Shown: one piece after another, positions 22,801 to 33,909 of the stretch | Layout of the letters: the number at the start of each line of letters is the position of its first letter | How positions within the stretch are numbered: the stretch's first letter is position 1 | Notes under the pieces: generated by a model | What the model saw: the letters and a program-made list of their open reading frames with translations, nothing else | The model's database searches: none | Told to the model about the DNA's origin: nothing | Position numbers and translations under genes: made by a program | Assembly (NCBI GenBank): GCA_900708905.1 | Contig: CAADRB010000016.1 | Span: 2,343,594 to 2,407,593, forward strand | From: Hymenolepis diminuta | Lineage: Eukaryota > Platyhelminthes > Cestoda > Cyclophyllidea > Hymenolepididae | Direction of reading: 5' to 3' | DNA length: 64,000 nucleotides

Positions 22801-25800
22801 GAAGTGAACCTATACTTAGCATAAGGGATTAAAATAGTTCTATCGAAGCAACGGTGTACTTTGTCACCACAATATAACCCTACTTTAAAGGAGGGTATTA
22901 AGGGATGCTAACAGAAACATGGATTCTACTGTATCTCGATAAATTTTAAAACAGAACAATGATGCTAAGTGAGCTTCACAACAGTGCCGCCAAAGATTAA
23001 CTTCATAAAGCATTCAAATCAAATTTCAAATGAGCTTTGTATTCCTGAATATCTGTGGTCAAGAAGTTTATGGGGACAAGGAGTTAGAACTCATTCGAAT
23101 ACCTACCATTTTAGGATAGAAGTCGTTAAACTGTAGGATGCACAGTGCAAGAAACATTGAAGACTGGGAGAGGCATCATTCTGGTACAATCTAGAGAAAT
23201 ATGCGATTTGGGTTGAGTATATTGCAGATCCACCGTACACCTATCATATCTTGGTTAAGTTGTCAGCTGCTGACCTGTTAGATTGTTAGCTTAGCTTACT
23301 TCCAATTCCTCAGTAAAAGAGCTTACAAAATATCAGTCATATCACCCCATTGTGTGTAATATTGCCAATTACTCATCTCCCTGATGATATGGGTTTTAAC
23401 ATAGTTTCTTAATAAGACGAATTCTAAAACAATACGATAAAATGACATACCTCTTCCATAACGAGAGGAACATGTTGGCACAGTTCGGGTTTCTTGTTGG
23501 CAATGAGCTCTCGAGTTCGAGTTTTGGTACCCACACCGCAAGTGACCGAGCACTGTGACCAGGCAGACCATTCACTGGTAATGCAAAGGAAGGTGGCCAT
23601 TTGAGCTAGACTTGGATCGGAGAGGGGATTGTTTGTTCCCAGTGTCCCACTAGATCCGGGCCCACCAAAACCGACTGATTTTGAACTCTTGCCCCGTCCT
23701 TTTCCCGTCACTATCTAGATATGTAAATAAAATAGGAGATGAAATAGCTTAATGAGCTATGCTAAGTAAAACATTTTCACTTTCTTAACCATGCAATGTT
23801 AAGATCATCTAAGGTGCCTAATATCATGAAAGATCATTCTACTTTCTCAACCTTCGCAAGAAAAAAATGAATTGACGAGGTAAGACTGTTCATCCTAATT
23901 AATCAACTTGTACAAGAATTCGCTCATTAATCCAGGTGACAAAACAAGAATTTTGAATTTTGAAGTATGAATCACCCATTAAGTAAACAGTATTCAACTC
24001 AAACCAAAAAATGACGTCCTTTGATCTCCCTCCCCCTTACCTTTTAATGAACTTAATGATAACCAATATCAGTTGCATTCCTTGGGCTATAATAATAATA
24101 ATAATAGAAATGAATTCTTGTCATTCCTACAATTAGTAACGAACCAGTGATTTCTTATTAATCGAATTTTAAACAAATATTTTAGTGGATGAAAAAATAT
24201 CATTTGAGTTCCAGGTATTCGACCTTCTTTTTGAATCTGAATATCTATGACCAAAGTATGCCTCAGGTGGCAGCCTATGCCACATATGCGGCTGCGAAAT
24301 AGCTTTATAACATATTTAATCCTAAAAAGTTTTATGCACATAATTTTTAATTATTTTTTGGGCTTCATGAAGTTGAAGAATGACTCTCCCTGCATTTACA
24401 AAATCATTCTTTATCCGCATTCTCTATGACAATATTTCAGTTTTTTATCCACGAAGCCGCAGTGACATCCTCATGTTCCTGTGACACAGAATCCCCATTT
24501 GTCATGCCTAAACGCGTCTGCTGATCTTCCCCTTTTTATAACCGTTCTGTTTCATTAAAAGTACGCCTGCACTTGTGCCCTCACGCGCGTCCTTGCCCAA
24601 GTGACCCACACAAGTTGCTTTTGTATTCACACACGCACACACACAAGGACACGTTCTGTCCTACTCTGCCCTTTCATCGCCTTTGTTCCTTATCTCTCTC
24701 CCACTCGCTTGAATCTTCATTGTGACTTGATCAATACAATTTGGCCTGATCAGTTCTTGGTGTTCTGCTCTAAAGCTGTTGTTGTTAGTGTTAGTTGTTA
24801 GCTATCAATCGTTAGTTATTGCCCTAATTCCAATAACATAAACAGAAACCTTTAACGTGATTGTTAACCACAGTGGGCAGCGAAAATTGGCCCATTATTT
24901 AAATTAAACGCCAAATTTTTTTGACTTCATCAACTTCCTTAATAGTAGAGGAAAGCTAAGGTAACCAACAAAAACAGTGTAATGGCTTAAAAACTTTATG
25001 CCCATTTAGAAAAGCATTTTCCAACACTTATCTTGTGTGGGAGCATCCTGTTGCGAAGCTCGAGTTCTACCTCCCCCTTTTCAGGCGGACTTCTGTTTAA
25101 TGGGTTTGCAACTATGGCCATCGCATCCGTAACCACAGACTTTAACGAAGAGCACTTCAACTGCTGTGCCCCCAGGTCACTGCTATGGTATAAAGTGTCT
25201 CAAGACAGACGAAATAAATGCCGTTCAACACCCAATCTAATGTATAAAAAACTTCTGACTTTAATAATTGTTTTCAAACATCTTTTGTAGACTAGTTAAT
25301 TTTGTTAATTCTTTTACCCATTAAATATATTTTGAAGCAATAAATATAAATCGCTTATGCTTTCAAAATAAATACAATTCACCGTATTTTCTTCAAAAAA
25401 ATTCCCACCAGTTCGGCTTCGTTAATGTTTCGTGGTTTGCTTAAACAGGGCACCGAACAACACAGACTTCAAAGTTTCAACATTTATAATGAAAAAATTA
25501 AAAGATTGTTAAAAATAGTTTTCGATTTCGAGAATTAGATAAATAAAGACAATCCATTCACTCAAAATCAAATCTACCAACAAGGATGACAATTCGGGAA
25601 GTTTCTAAGCCAAACTCTCCAACAAAAGTTAATGCCATCTTTAAAAAAATAATAACGTGATTTAAGACGACTCCCATCATTCTGCTAATAACTTGCCTCC
25701 TACAAGAATATTTACCTGAAATGATTTATCAACCATTTTATGATAAAATTAGTCAGTAAGCTCTGGACACCGTAAAAAATAAATTCACTCAGGCTTGGGA

Positions 25801-28800
25801 GGGGGAAATCAAGGAATTTAGAAATTCGAATATTTCAACACGAAGCATTAGACTTAACCTGAGAGTTAACAAGCTTACCTCCTGATTTTAAGGACCAAAT
25901 TTTGCAAAACTCCTTTGATCCCCTGACTTTACTTTCTACTTATTCCACCCTTCCCTTATTACTTTATTGTTTATTGCATTCAGACGCTTTCCCATAAAAC
26001 AAATTTCAAAATAGTAAATAAGTTCAAAGGCTTCAAAATGAGGGTTTATAGACATCCCCTCCACCTCAGATATTGGACGAGACGATTGGAACATAACGTG
26101 CAAATTTATCGATATACAATAATGTTAGGAAACTAATTGTTTGAGTACGAAGATTGTGAGAGATCATTACAGAAGCATGTGGTCATATCAATGTAAAGAT
26201 CGGCAGGAAATGCCGTACAAACTCGGGGCGACGGATTATATAATAGGGTCTGGTGCGGTCTAAGTAACTCTGGGCGAAGGCTTACGTATAAATCGATTTT
26301 CAAATGAAACCTTATGCTTGAAACCTTTCAAGACAAAATGTGTTTTTGTTCTCATATTCCTCATATTACCTATTAATGATTTCACAATTTAACTTTTTAA
26401 ATATGGAATTTCTTCTCAGCCATCCAAGGCTTTATTTATACGTTCGTGAAAGTCCCTTTTATTATGTGAAGACCATAAACTCTAAATTATTTTGAATATT
26501 TTTAGACTTCAAATGCATACCTGTTGTGTCGCAGACGGTGTGTGCATATTATCAGCCGCTTTGTTCTTCACTTCTTCCACCTTCTTTCCAGAAACTCGAA
26601 TTCCTCCACCCATCACAAAGAGTTGTACACCATCCGCATCCACGTTTGTACACTCCCAATCATTTTTCGGGAGAATTCTCTCAATTTCTACTCTTGCAAC
26701 TGGTTTATTTTCTCTGAACGGATTGCCCGGCATCCAGGATTCATCAATATATCGAATTGGATCGGGAATATCCTTCCTATCCGATTCCTTCGGCATGTAG
26801 GTATTTCCCTCACGAATGCCAGCATCCCATGGACGTAAATAGAGAGTCATATTCCTCACCCAGGTACAGTCAGCTTTACACAGTGACTGGCCAGATATTC
26901 CAGTACACCAGTCAGGACTTGGACCTAGCATCGTTAACATTGAGAAGAGTGGGTGAGTTCTATTCACAGAAAAGAGGGTGGTGCGTTGTTCCATCAATGT
27001 TTCTTCTCCCCACATTCCAGGGGTTGAAATGAGGGACCTGAGTGGACTCACCTCCGTCGACGCAGTTTGACTACCTATCGGAACTCCAGCATCACCTTCT
27101 GTTTTAGCAGCAGCCAATGAAAGAGCTTCACGGAGCACAGTTGTATCACCATAAGCACAGACTGACTGAACACCAGCACTAGCTGTTTGACCCAAGGCAT
27201 ATATCTGGAAACTAGGGGCATGACTAGCACCAATTAAATTCGTCCAATGAAGGAGATTGGGATGTTTTGAAGGCCAGTCCTGTGGATGTGTGGTGCGGTT
27301 CCAAAGACCTTGAAAGGTGAGTCTATAAGTGGCTGTACCGCATGCGCAGCAATCTTTTGGTTGAATAGTATCTCGAGACCGTGACTCCATTGGATCAACG
27401 TAAGATTTTCGCGGTAGTGTGTTCTGACTCTCGGCTCTATCACTAGTGCCTTCGCGAATTCCAGAAATGACTGGTTCGAAAGGACGCATCTCAGTTGGAC
27501 ATAAGGTCTTCATGAGGCCGCCTTAAATTTGAAAAATGAAACGTTACTTTCTCTTTACTATTTATATATTTGCCAAATTTCCACATACAAGCGGGATTTA
27601 AGCTTAAAATTTAAAATATTGTAGAAAGAAGTTTTCAGAATGTATCTTTGAAACATTTTGATAACCTGTTTTACTTCCAGAAAATTGGCATTATATTTTG
27701 GTAACTGTTCGTGTAATTCTCCAAAACTGATTCGGAGTAACACTATTTGATATCTCAACTTCACTCTCGTTGTCTTTTCGATCCCCTCAATCTTATCACA
27801 CTTGCCCTGTGTAGGTTAAAAATTGTACAATTTTCTGCCTTCTTGTCAATTTATAATAATGCAATACACAAATTTATGGAGAAATAATAATCAAACTGCT
27901 AAGAGGGACCTTAATGGTGACGACTTATTCCTCATTTTCAAGCACAGTCTCAAAAAATTTAGTGTAGAAAAATGAAAGGCAGCATTATTAATGGTACATG
28001 ATTGTCTACAGAAAAGAATATACCATAACTGTTAAGACACCGAACCAAATATATGCATTACACTGGATCAAAATGCATGGACTTCATCCATCGTGTACTG
28101 GATTGTGGATTGCTAGATTTCAACGCTCGCATATGGATATGCAGGCCTATCACTGAAGCGAATTGTAGGCTAACCAAGTACCCAATCATCTGACACACAA
28201 ATATGTTTATTTAAATTTATCTTCTTAACAGAAAAATATTGTTTGATCTGCATGTTTTTTTTTCTACTTGGATATTAGTTATTGTACCATTTTATAAGTA
28301 GCAGCTCAGCGTTACAAAGATAACAATTCACAATTTTTCGTATTTAGCTTTTTCAAGAACTCAAGTAGCAGAACTTACCTACTTCTTTCAAAATAGACGT
28401 TTGGGTGCGAACAATAGCATGGAGAACGACACAGTTGTGTCGGCTTGAATCAGGACTTCTCCAGAGCAATGAAATTTTTCCAACCTTGCGAGAAACACTT
28501 TGATAACTGCCAACAGAAGAGCGTTCTACAACTAGTCCACGACAACCAGGTCGATTGCGGGTCATGACATGACCGGCGAAACGAGTGCGACGTCGATTGT
28601 GCAGAAGTGTACGACCATCCCTTCTAAGAGGAGTGTGGACCCAGGATCCAACACATTTACCTGGCAATCGACTGCAATCACTGGTGGTCTGCAAGACAGA
28701 TCGATTTTAATTCCAGTGAACCAGTGAATAGTTTTAAAACTAATAAATTAAGATGTCTTCTGACGGATGTGTTCTGTGATTTAAGTGCGCAATCGCTTGC

Positions 28801-30009
28801 TCATATTTGCTATTGGTCAACATATTGACACATTCACCTCATTCCATGCTTTCATATAAAATCCTTGAATACTTTGTGTCTAGTTAGGGTTATTTGGAAT
28901 ACTATAATTGGATCTTATAACTTTGCTATATTGGAATTATTACAGAAGCTCACGAAACTTCTCATCCCAACTCTCAGATAAAGAAGAAACCATCAGACTA
29001 CTATCAGATCTTGATCAAACTAAATTTTCAGCAGAGATGGAAACGAAAGAATTTATCGATCTGTCATCTAATATTGATAAAATCTTATCTACTTGCAAGG
29101 ATTAACTCATTTTTGAAATATCTGTCATTTGAGAGCGGATAACGGACAGCGAAGAATAAATGAAAATTCAAAAATATAGTACATTTTAAGAAGTCTTTCC
29201 GTAATTCCCTAGCCCATTTAGGAAAGCATTTTCCAAAACTCGATTTCTGCGACCCCCTTTATTAGCCAGACTTAACAAATGTGATCGTCTATTCCGCCCA
29301 CTAAGTGTACACCAACGGACATCAAACCCATGACTTCTGACCTCGCAGATGTACTCATTAACCACTGCACCCCCGGTTCACAGACTTCTTTCGATAAATT
29401 TCTGCATTCTTCTAAATTAAATCAAGCTACCCATGAGCAAATCAGTGTGATTGAGTAAAATGTTGCCTTAGGTTGATCAGGGGGAATGTACAATACAAGT
29501 CTGATATCCAGTATAATACAGATAGGTTTTCAAACAAGCAATAACGATAGTCACAATTCTGGTCCAAAAGCTACCTAAATGTGAGGGAATATATTAGCGC
29601 ATTTAAAGGAATTTTCTCGGTATTTTTTAAGAAAAAATTAGCCTACATTCGTTTCATCCGACTGTCCCATCATAGGCGGTTCTGCGGGTGTTAGCCAGAA
29701 TAGAAAGTCATCAAAAGTCACCATGGGTAGTTCATTTTTCAACGTGACAAAGTATTCCCTTTCAGGTTCAAACCAGTTTCCCACTTGTGCCCCATCGGGT
29801 GATCGTTGAATCATGATTCCAAATCCATCATCGCTGTTACCAGAGTTCTTTACGACTGAGCTCACTGAACTCCGTGAGAATCGAAGGCAACTCTCCGGGA
29901 ACAAGTTTTCCCCTGATGAAATAAGCCAAAGTAGGCTGCATAGAAGAAGCTCGAAGAAGAATGGGGTCCTTCGTGTTACCATTGCATCTGTAAGGTAAAA
30001 TTGTGCCAT
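19845..30009 (-). CDS. SPON1: F-spondin (SPON1-like) with two Kunitz domains
   Basis: Seven exons (29647-30009, 28379-28688, 26521-27521, 23451-23714, 20829-21145, 20325-20606 and 19845-20250) join in consistent phases to give 980 residues. F-spondins are secreted matrix proteins that guide axons and cell migration. A signal peptide lies near the start (FFFELLLCSLLWLISSG); translation may begin at 30009 or at the second ATG (29982). Exons 1-2 encode a reeler domain (FDDFLFWLTP...LLWRSPDSSRHNCVVLHA). Exon 3 is the Spondin_N domain (ATYRLTFQGLWNRTTHPQDW...SPDWCTGISG). Exon 4 has TSP1 repeat 1 (WSAWSQCSVTCG, with C-mannosylation and O-fucose motifs). Exon 5 has TSP1 repeat 2 (WSLWSPC), then a Kunitz domain continues into exon 6. 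A second Kunitz domain spans exons 6-7, and a last TSP1 (WGGWGPCSTRC) ends at a TAA. Vertebrate SPON1 has six TSP1 repeats and no Kunitz domain. Confidence 0.92.
21146..23450 (-). other. F-spondin intron 4
   Basis: This 2.3-kb intron separates the first TSP1 exon from the second. It begins with a GTATGT donor at the 23450 end. It holds a SINE-like copy at 21975-22085 and no exon that I can support. Confidence 0.6.
21975..22085 (+). repeat. SINE-like repeat, head part
   Basis: It shows the CAGTGGTGCAGTGATCAACG start, a B-box-like CACGAGATCGGTGTTC, then CATTGGCGGACGTTTAGTGA, in line with the family seen at 29211-29377 and 40905-41065. It lies in F-spondin intron 4 in antisense orientation. Confidence 0.5.
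24089..24106. repeat. (ATA)n microsatellite
   Basis: A short uninterrupted run of ATA units in an intron of the F-spondin gene. Confidence 0.8.
25000..25130 (-). repeat. SINE-like repeat copy
   Basis: Read on the minus strand, the copy ends in the family's tail (GGAAAATGCTTTTCTAAATGGGC) next to 25000, preceded by a GGGGGAGGTAGAACTCGAGCT block comparable to the GGGAGT...CGAGTTT block of other copies. Confidence 0.5.
28946..29105 (+). CDS. Candidate terminal exon of an unknown gene inside F-spondin intron 1
   Basis: After an acceptor (GGAATTATTACAG, ending at 28945), an open frame runs 53 codons to a TAA. Its composition is coding-like and helical (SSQLSDKEETIRLLSDLDQT... SSNIDKILSTCKD). The strand is opposite to F-spondin. 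No upstream partner exon was found on the plus strand nearby. It may be the end of a nested gene with a long intron, or a chance open segment. Confidence 0.3.
29211..29377 (-). repeat. SINE-like repeat, most complete copy
   Basis: On the minus strand it reads GTGCAGTGGTTAATGAG, then a B-box-like GGTCAGAAGTCATGGGTTT, GTCCGTTGGTGTACACTTAG, CGGAATAGACGATCACA, CTAATAAAGGGGGTCGCAG, and the tail TTTTGGAAAATGCTTTCC followed by TAAATGGGCT. The promoter-like box suggests a tRNA-derived SINE. It lies in F-spondin intron 1. Confidence 0.6.
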
Positions 30010-30252
30010 CTAGCCGTGTGAATTGTGTTTATACGGCCACTGTGCTATGTTTATGCAAAATCTTCACGCGTTTAATGTAGGGGTATGAAATTCACATGTA
30101 GTCACTCACATAATCAAAACTAGTATATGTTCCGGCCAAATTCTGCGGATAAACGAAGCAGGCCAATTGTGGCATTAAGTTTTCAGATGACATTGTTTTC
30201 ATTTATTTACCTTTTTTTGACTAAATCTATTTAAATATGTAATATTAACAAC

Positions 30253-30276
30253 ATGAGCATTTATTTATAAAAATTG
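30253..30276 (-). terminator. Poly(A) signal region of the gene at 30331-31211
   Basis: On the minus strand the sequence reads TATAAATAAATGCTC about 60 bases after the stop at 30331, so AATAAA is in a suitable place to end that transcript before the F-spondin start at 30009. Confidence 0.45.
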
Positions 30277-30330
30277 TATACGTTTCACTATCCGAAAATA
30301 ATTTGGGAAAAGGGAATCGGGAATTCAATT

Positions 30331-31211
30331 TCAACTCTTCTCAGCTATGAAGAATACATACCGCTGTTTTTTTTCAGATTCTTTTGGATCTGAGAGACGT
30401 TGAGGATCATATTCTGATATATGGCGTTTTGGATACCATTGTTTTCTATGAGGCTTACAGTTACCAGAAATTGTGCATTGGAAATCTATTTTGATCGCTG
30501 GAGCTAAGGATCAGTGATTCAAATGATGGTGCGAAGACATTACTTTCTTTTCGATAGATTTTGCTCAAATTCTCTTGAAGCTGGTGTTTGCGCTTATAGA
30601 GACGGGATTCGACATATGATGCCGGTGTTAAGCTGAAGACTTCCTTGACGTCTTGATCAATTTACCTTAGTCATAACTTTGTGTAAGCGGTTACTCTAGT
30701 TCCCTTCCGTACCTGAAGAGTCAATAGAAGTTTTAGAGCAAGAGAACCTGATCAGAATTAAAATTCAGAAAGCGGACAAATTAGTAGTTCTGAAGCTTAG
30801 ATAAATATAAATTTCTCCCGTTTCTTGACATTCTCTTTTTAATCTATCCTTATTTTAAAGCACAGAACCATCAGACCTCTTCCCTTGTAGTAATTTGTTT
30901 CAAAGCGATTAAAAGTTGTAATTTGTTGCTTTGTCATCTGTAATAATAATAGGGTAGCTCTGAAAATTTGAACTGAAGATAAAGAGAAGCCTTTTTTTCT
31001 GAATGCTTTAAAACACAAAAATGTATTCGTGGAGTACTCGGTGAATGATAACTAACAGGATGCCGACAAAAGTTGCTCAAATCTGCAGAGTATGTGCTGT
31101 GTAGGAATGAATAAATCACATTTCGAATAGTCTCCCAAGGACCCATCAGCATGATCAATTTGCAGGCGCATGCTGTCCAGGCTGCGTAAACAAAACTCTC
31201 ATCGATCCAGA
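30331..31211 (-). CDS. Unrecognised gene, last exons, with a 40-nt intron
   Basis: Four segments chain in matching phase. 31057-31211 has a TCAATCAACAG acceptor and a GTTAGT donor, and reads WIDESFVYAAWTACACKLIM onward. 30695-30712 is an 18-nt microexon, the weakest link. 30544-30643 reads EVFSLTPASYVESRLYKRKH onward. 30331-30503 reads PAIKIDFQC...KQWYPKRHISEYDPQRLS and ends in TGA at 30331-30333. The last intron, 30504-30543, is 40 nt (GTAATG...CTTAG). The C-terminal part is basic and charged with no domain that I recognise. The first segment is hydrophobic. Upstream exons should lie beyond 31211 but were not found. An AATAAA about 60 bases after the stop supports the 3' end. The gene lies about 320 bp upstream of F-spondin on the same strand. 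The exon count may be wrong even if the coding signal is real. Confidence 0.5.
30504..30543 (-). other. 40-nt intron
   Basis: A GT..AG segment that breaks the frame and, when removed, joins two coding-like segments in phase 1. Its size matches the other very short introns in the window. Confidence 0.5.
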
Positions 31212-31519
31212 CTGTTGATTGACCTTCAAGCGTTTATTACATGATGAAGACTCTTACACCTATAAATAGTTGCTAAATCAATGAAATGTCTTGGAGTAAC
31301 TATATAATTATCCTTTTTCTTTCTGGCCTGAATAATTTTCGCTAATAATAGTAGCCATATCTGATTTTGAAATCTTTCCTTATAAATTGCCTATTAAGGG
31401 TTGCAAGCTATCCACAATTGCATTAATGGGGTAAACAATGAGAACGAGTTCTAGCTGTTATAACCAGGCATAATAGACAATCAACAAACAACAATCCGTG
31501 ACAGATAAGGAATCGACAG

Positions 31520-31625
31520 GAACAGAAATGCTCCAGTGGTGCATCGTCACACGTTCACTTTATAGAGGTCATAGGTTCAATTTTCATTAAGTTAACTCAA
31601 AAACTTCCTTTCCAGAGGGACTCTA
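31520..31625 (+). repeat. SINE-like repeat, head part
   Basis: GCTCCAGTGGTGCATCG is followed by the B-box-like GGTCATAGGTTCAATTTTC, matching the family head seen at 40905-41065. Confidence 0.45.
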
Positions 31626-31984
31626 AGATACAATCATGAGAATAGAGAAACACACCTTCAACGAACTGGCGACATTTTTATTTCATAAACACTTTCTTAT
31701 TGTTAATCTTCATTTACGGCCACCATCATTCGGATGAATAATAGCATACAGCATTCTGTAGAACACACATGTTGACTCATGTGTCTGCCTTACCAGATGG
31801 CTTATTTTTGGATGTCTATCCAACAAACATACAAAGAAAAACGGTCAACTCCATTTAGCGTACATTAATCTAGCCTTCATATCACAACTCATTTCAAATC
31901 CTGCAAAACGTTTCTTTCCTTGATCTTCAAATCCCCAATTATTGTTGCCACTTCACCCTCTTTCCCTCATTTCTTGCTTGTGTC

Positions 31985-32115
31985 CAGTCTTCCTATATGA
32001 GAATAGCTGTTGTTTCCTGTTAGCCTTTGGGAATATCGTCAATCCTGGTAGAGGATCGAAAATTTGGTCGGGTTCTTAAAGTAATTTTACTGACGAGATA
32101 GATGCTACTTTAAGC
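31985..32115 (+). repeat. Dispersed repeat (copy 1)
   Basis: It aligns by eye with 59162-59300 through GCTGTTGTT.CC.GTTAGCC, GAA.AT...TAGTCC/CAATCC, TTGGTCGGG/CTGGTGGAG and GTGCTACTTTAA/ATGCTACTTTAA. No coding frame was seen. Confidence 0.4.
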
Positions 32116-32579
32116 CCTTTACTAAATCACACATGTATATATGTCTTAATCCATCGACGATAGAGAGAGCAGTGCTTTCTTTTGCAAGTAAACTGACTTA
32201 TATGAGACTGATCCGCTAAACTTCTACATGTTTCAAATTCGAGTTAGAAAAGAAAGCTAACTTTTTTCCTGATTTTGAATTTCGTACATAACTTAATAAA
32301 CCTATTCATCACAGATGGTATGAATATGGATGTATGAACTAGTCTAAATAGCGGATATTTGAAGAATGTAAAAAGGTAACAAATTTTCGACCTGTTAAAA
32401 AATGAAATAACCAATCTATGTTTCAATCGTCTATTTTGAGAACAATCCATTAAACTGTTTGCCAATAGGCGCTTTACTGCTGGCTAACAACCCCTCCAGC
32501 CAGTATGCAGACGCTTGAGAGCAGACAGATAAACCAAATCAGCATGAGGGAACAGCGGGCAAAGAGAAACTAGTTGCTG

Positions 32580-32680
32580 AGCTATGCTTTGAAGAAGGGT
32601 AGTGATGATTGTGACAAGACAGCCGTTTCCTCTCACCTTTGTACCCATTAATACCTCTTAGTCTATTTTTCAATCTTTCA
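32580..32680 (+). repeat. Dispersed repeat (copy 1) related to 61985-62080
   Basis: The two stretches share GAAGA.GG, GATTGTG.CAAGA, CGTTTCCT and CTTTGTAC.C.TTAAT, then CTTAGTCTAT/CTTGGTCTAT. The class of element is unknown. Confidence 0.35.
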
Positions 32681-32904
32681 TACTCTTTCTTCCTGCGTTA
32701 CATTATTTATTACATATTTCTTGTTAAATACGGTTTACAAATGATAAAATCTGGTGCTCTTTCTCATCGATTAGTCATGATTGGTAGATAAAGATCTTTT
32801 ATAGAAAATGAAGAAAATATATCCGCCTATCCAAATACTTTAAACATACTAAGGACATCGATAACATAAGGACAACAATAACAAGGACACCGTTGCAACT
32901 GCTT

Positions 32905-33065
32905 TCCGACACCCATCTTCGACGGACGAGTATCATTCTGAAGGCCTTTTGGTCAGAAATGGGCATTGTTACACCCTACCCTTGAGCTATTCATTGAATG
33001 TGAACAAATGCGTTCCGAATACGGGACTTCTGATTTGGCTGATGTCTATAGCTGAACAAAATGAT
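32905..33065 (-). repeat. SINE-like repeat, diverged copy
   Basis: On the minus strand the end reads GAAGATGGGTGTCGGAAAGCA, matching the tail AAGATGAATGCTGGAAAACA of other copies. The head is strongly diverged. Confidence 0.35.
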
Positions 33066-33694
33066 ATACTCGTGTAAACCATGTTTTTTTACAAAATTAA
33101 ATAGTTATGTTCCATTCCTAAGCTTAGGCAGAAGGGAGGTATCATGGAGTGACCCTAATGAGAAACTCGAAATCGAACCTGAAACTTCAGACTTCGTAGA
33201 TAAGCACACTAATACTGCTTGTCTATTTAAGTAGATTTCTATATAATTTCAAAGTATCAGCAAGGAACAAACATCGCTCTTAGTATATATATACCTTAAC
33301 CATATCATATTCTAGTTTCGTTCGCCAGAGGGGGGCCGACTAAGGAAAAAGAATCTGTAAAGACCACATTTATTAATTAAACTGGGTTCTTGAATTAGAA
33401 TTTTCATATTTACTTCCTAAATCATTTCTTTAAATGAGACTCTATTCAGTCCGGAAAAATTGCGATCGAGTAACCTGATCTGTGCCAATACACAACACTC
33501 GATAATATCAACCTGAGTTATCTTTCATTCTAAACTATATACCCTCTCTCGCTAAATTCCCACATTATCTGCCTTCGCGCTTAATCATCCCCTCCTCCAC
33601 AGTTCTCCGAGTTTACCAATCGGCGAGTTCTATCTTCTTTCTATTTTGCTGTGTGGTAAAGACTGTAAGAGGGATGATAGATCAGCAAGAACTT

Positions 33695-33718
33695 TATATA
33701 TATATATATATATATATA
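33695..33718. repeat. (TA)12 microsatellite
   Basis: An uninterrupted run of TA dinucleotides, 24 bp, about 190 bp beyond the INTS12 stop codon. Confidence 0.9.
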
Positions 33719-33909
33719 GTGTCTGAATGGACATATAGGCCATGTATAAGTACCAACCGTTTTAAAATTTTTACGTAAACTTTATATTCGCTGTAACTAC
33801 TAAATATATCCTACTAATGTACATTTAAGTAGAGGTGAACCTACGTAAAAATAAACCAGAAAATAAGCAAGTAAACTATTGGAAACAGTATAAACAATGT
33901 ACAAATTGG

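Larger units (their letters stand above)
23715..26520 (-). other. F-spondin intron 3
   Basis: This 2.8-kb intron follows the Spondin_N exon. It holds an ATA trinucleotide run (24089-24106), a short CA-rich run near 24630-24650 and a SINE-like copy (25000-25130). No exon was recognised. Confidence 0.6.
31212..33909. other. Intergenic or intron, mostly repeats
   Basis: It contains SINE-like copies (31520-31625 and 32905-33065), two other dispersed repeats (31985-32115 and 32580-32680) and a TA microsatellite. Upstream exons of the gene at 30331-31211 may lie here but I could not place them. Confidence 0.5.

Noticed and set aside
26492..27032. Several plus-strand open frames of 60-100 codons
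   Set aside because: They are antisense shadows of the long Spondin_N exon of F-spondin, whose minus-strand frame is clearly the conserved one.
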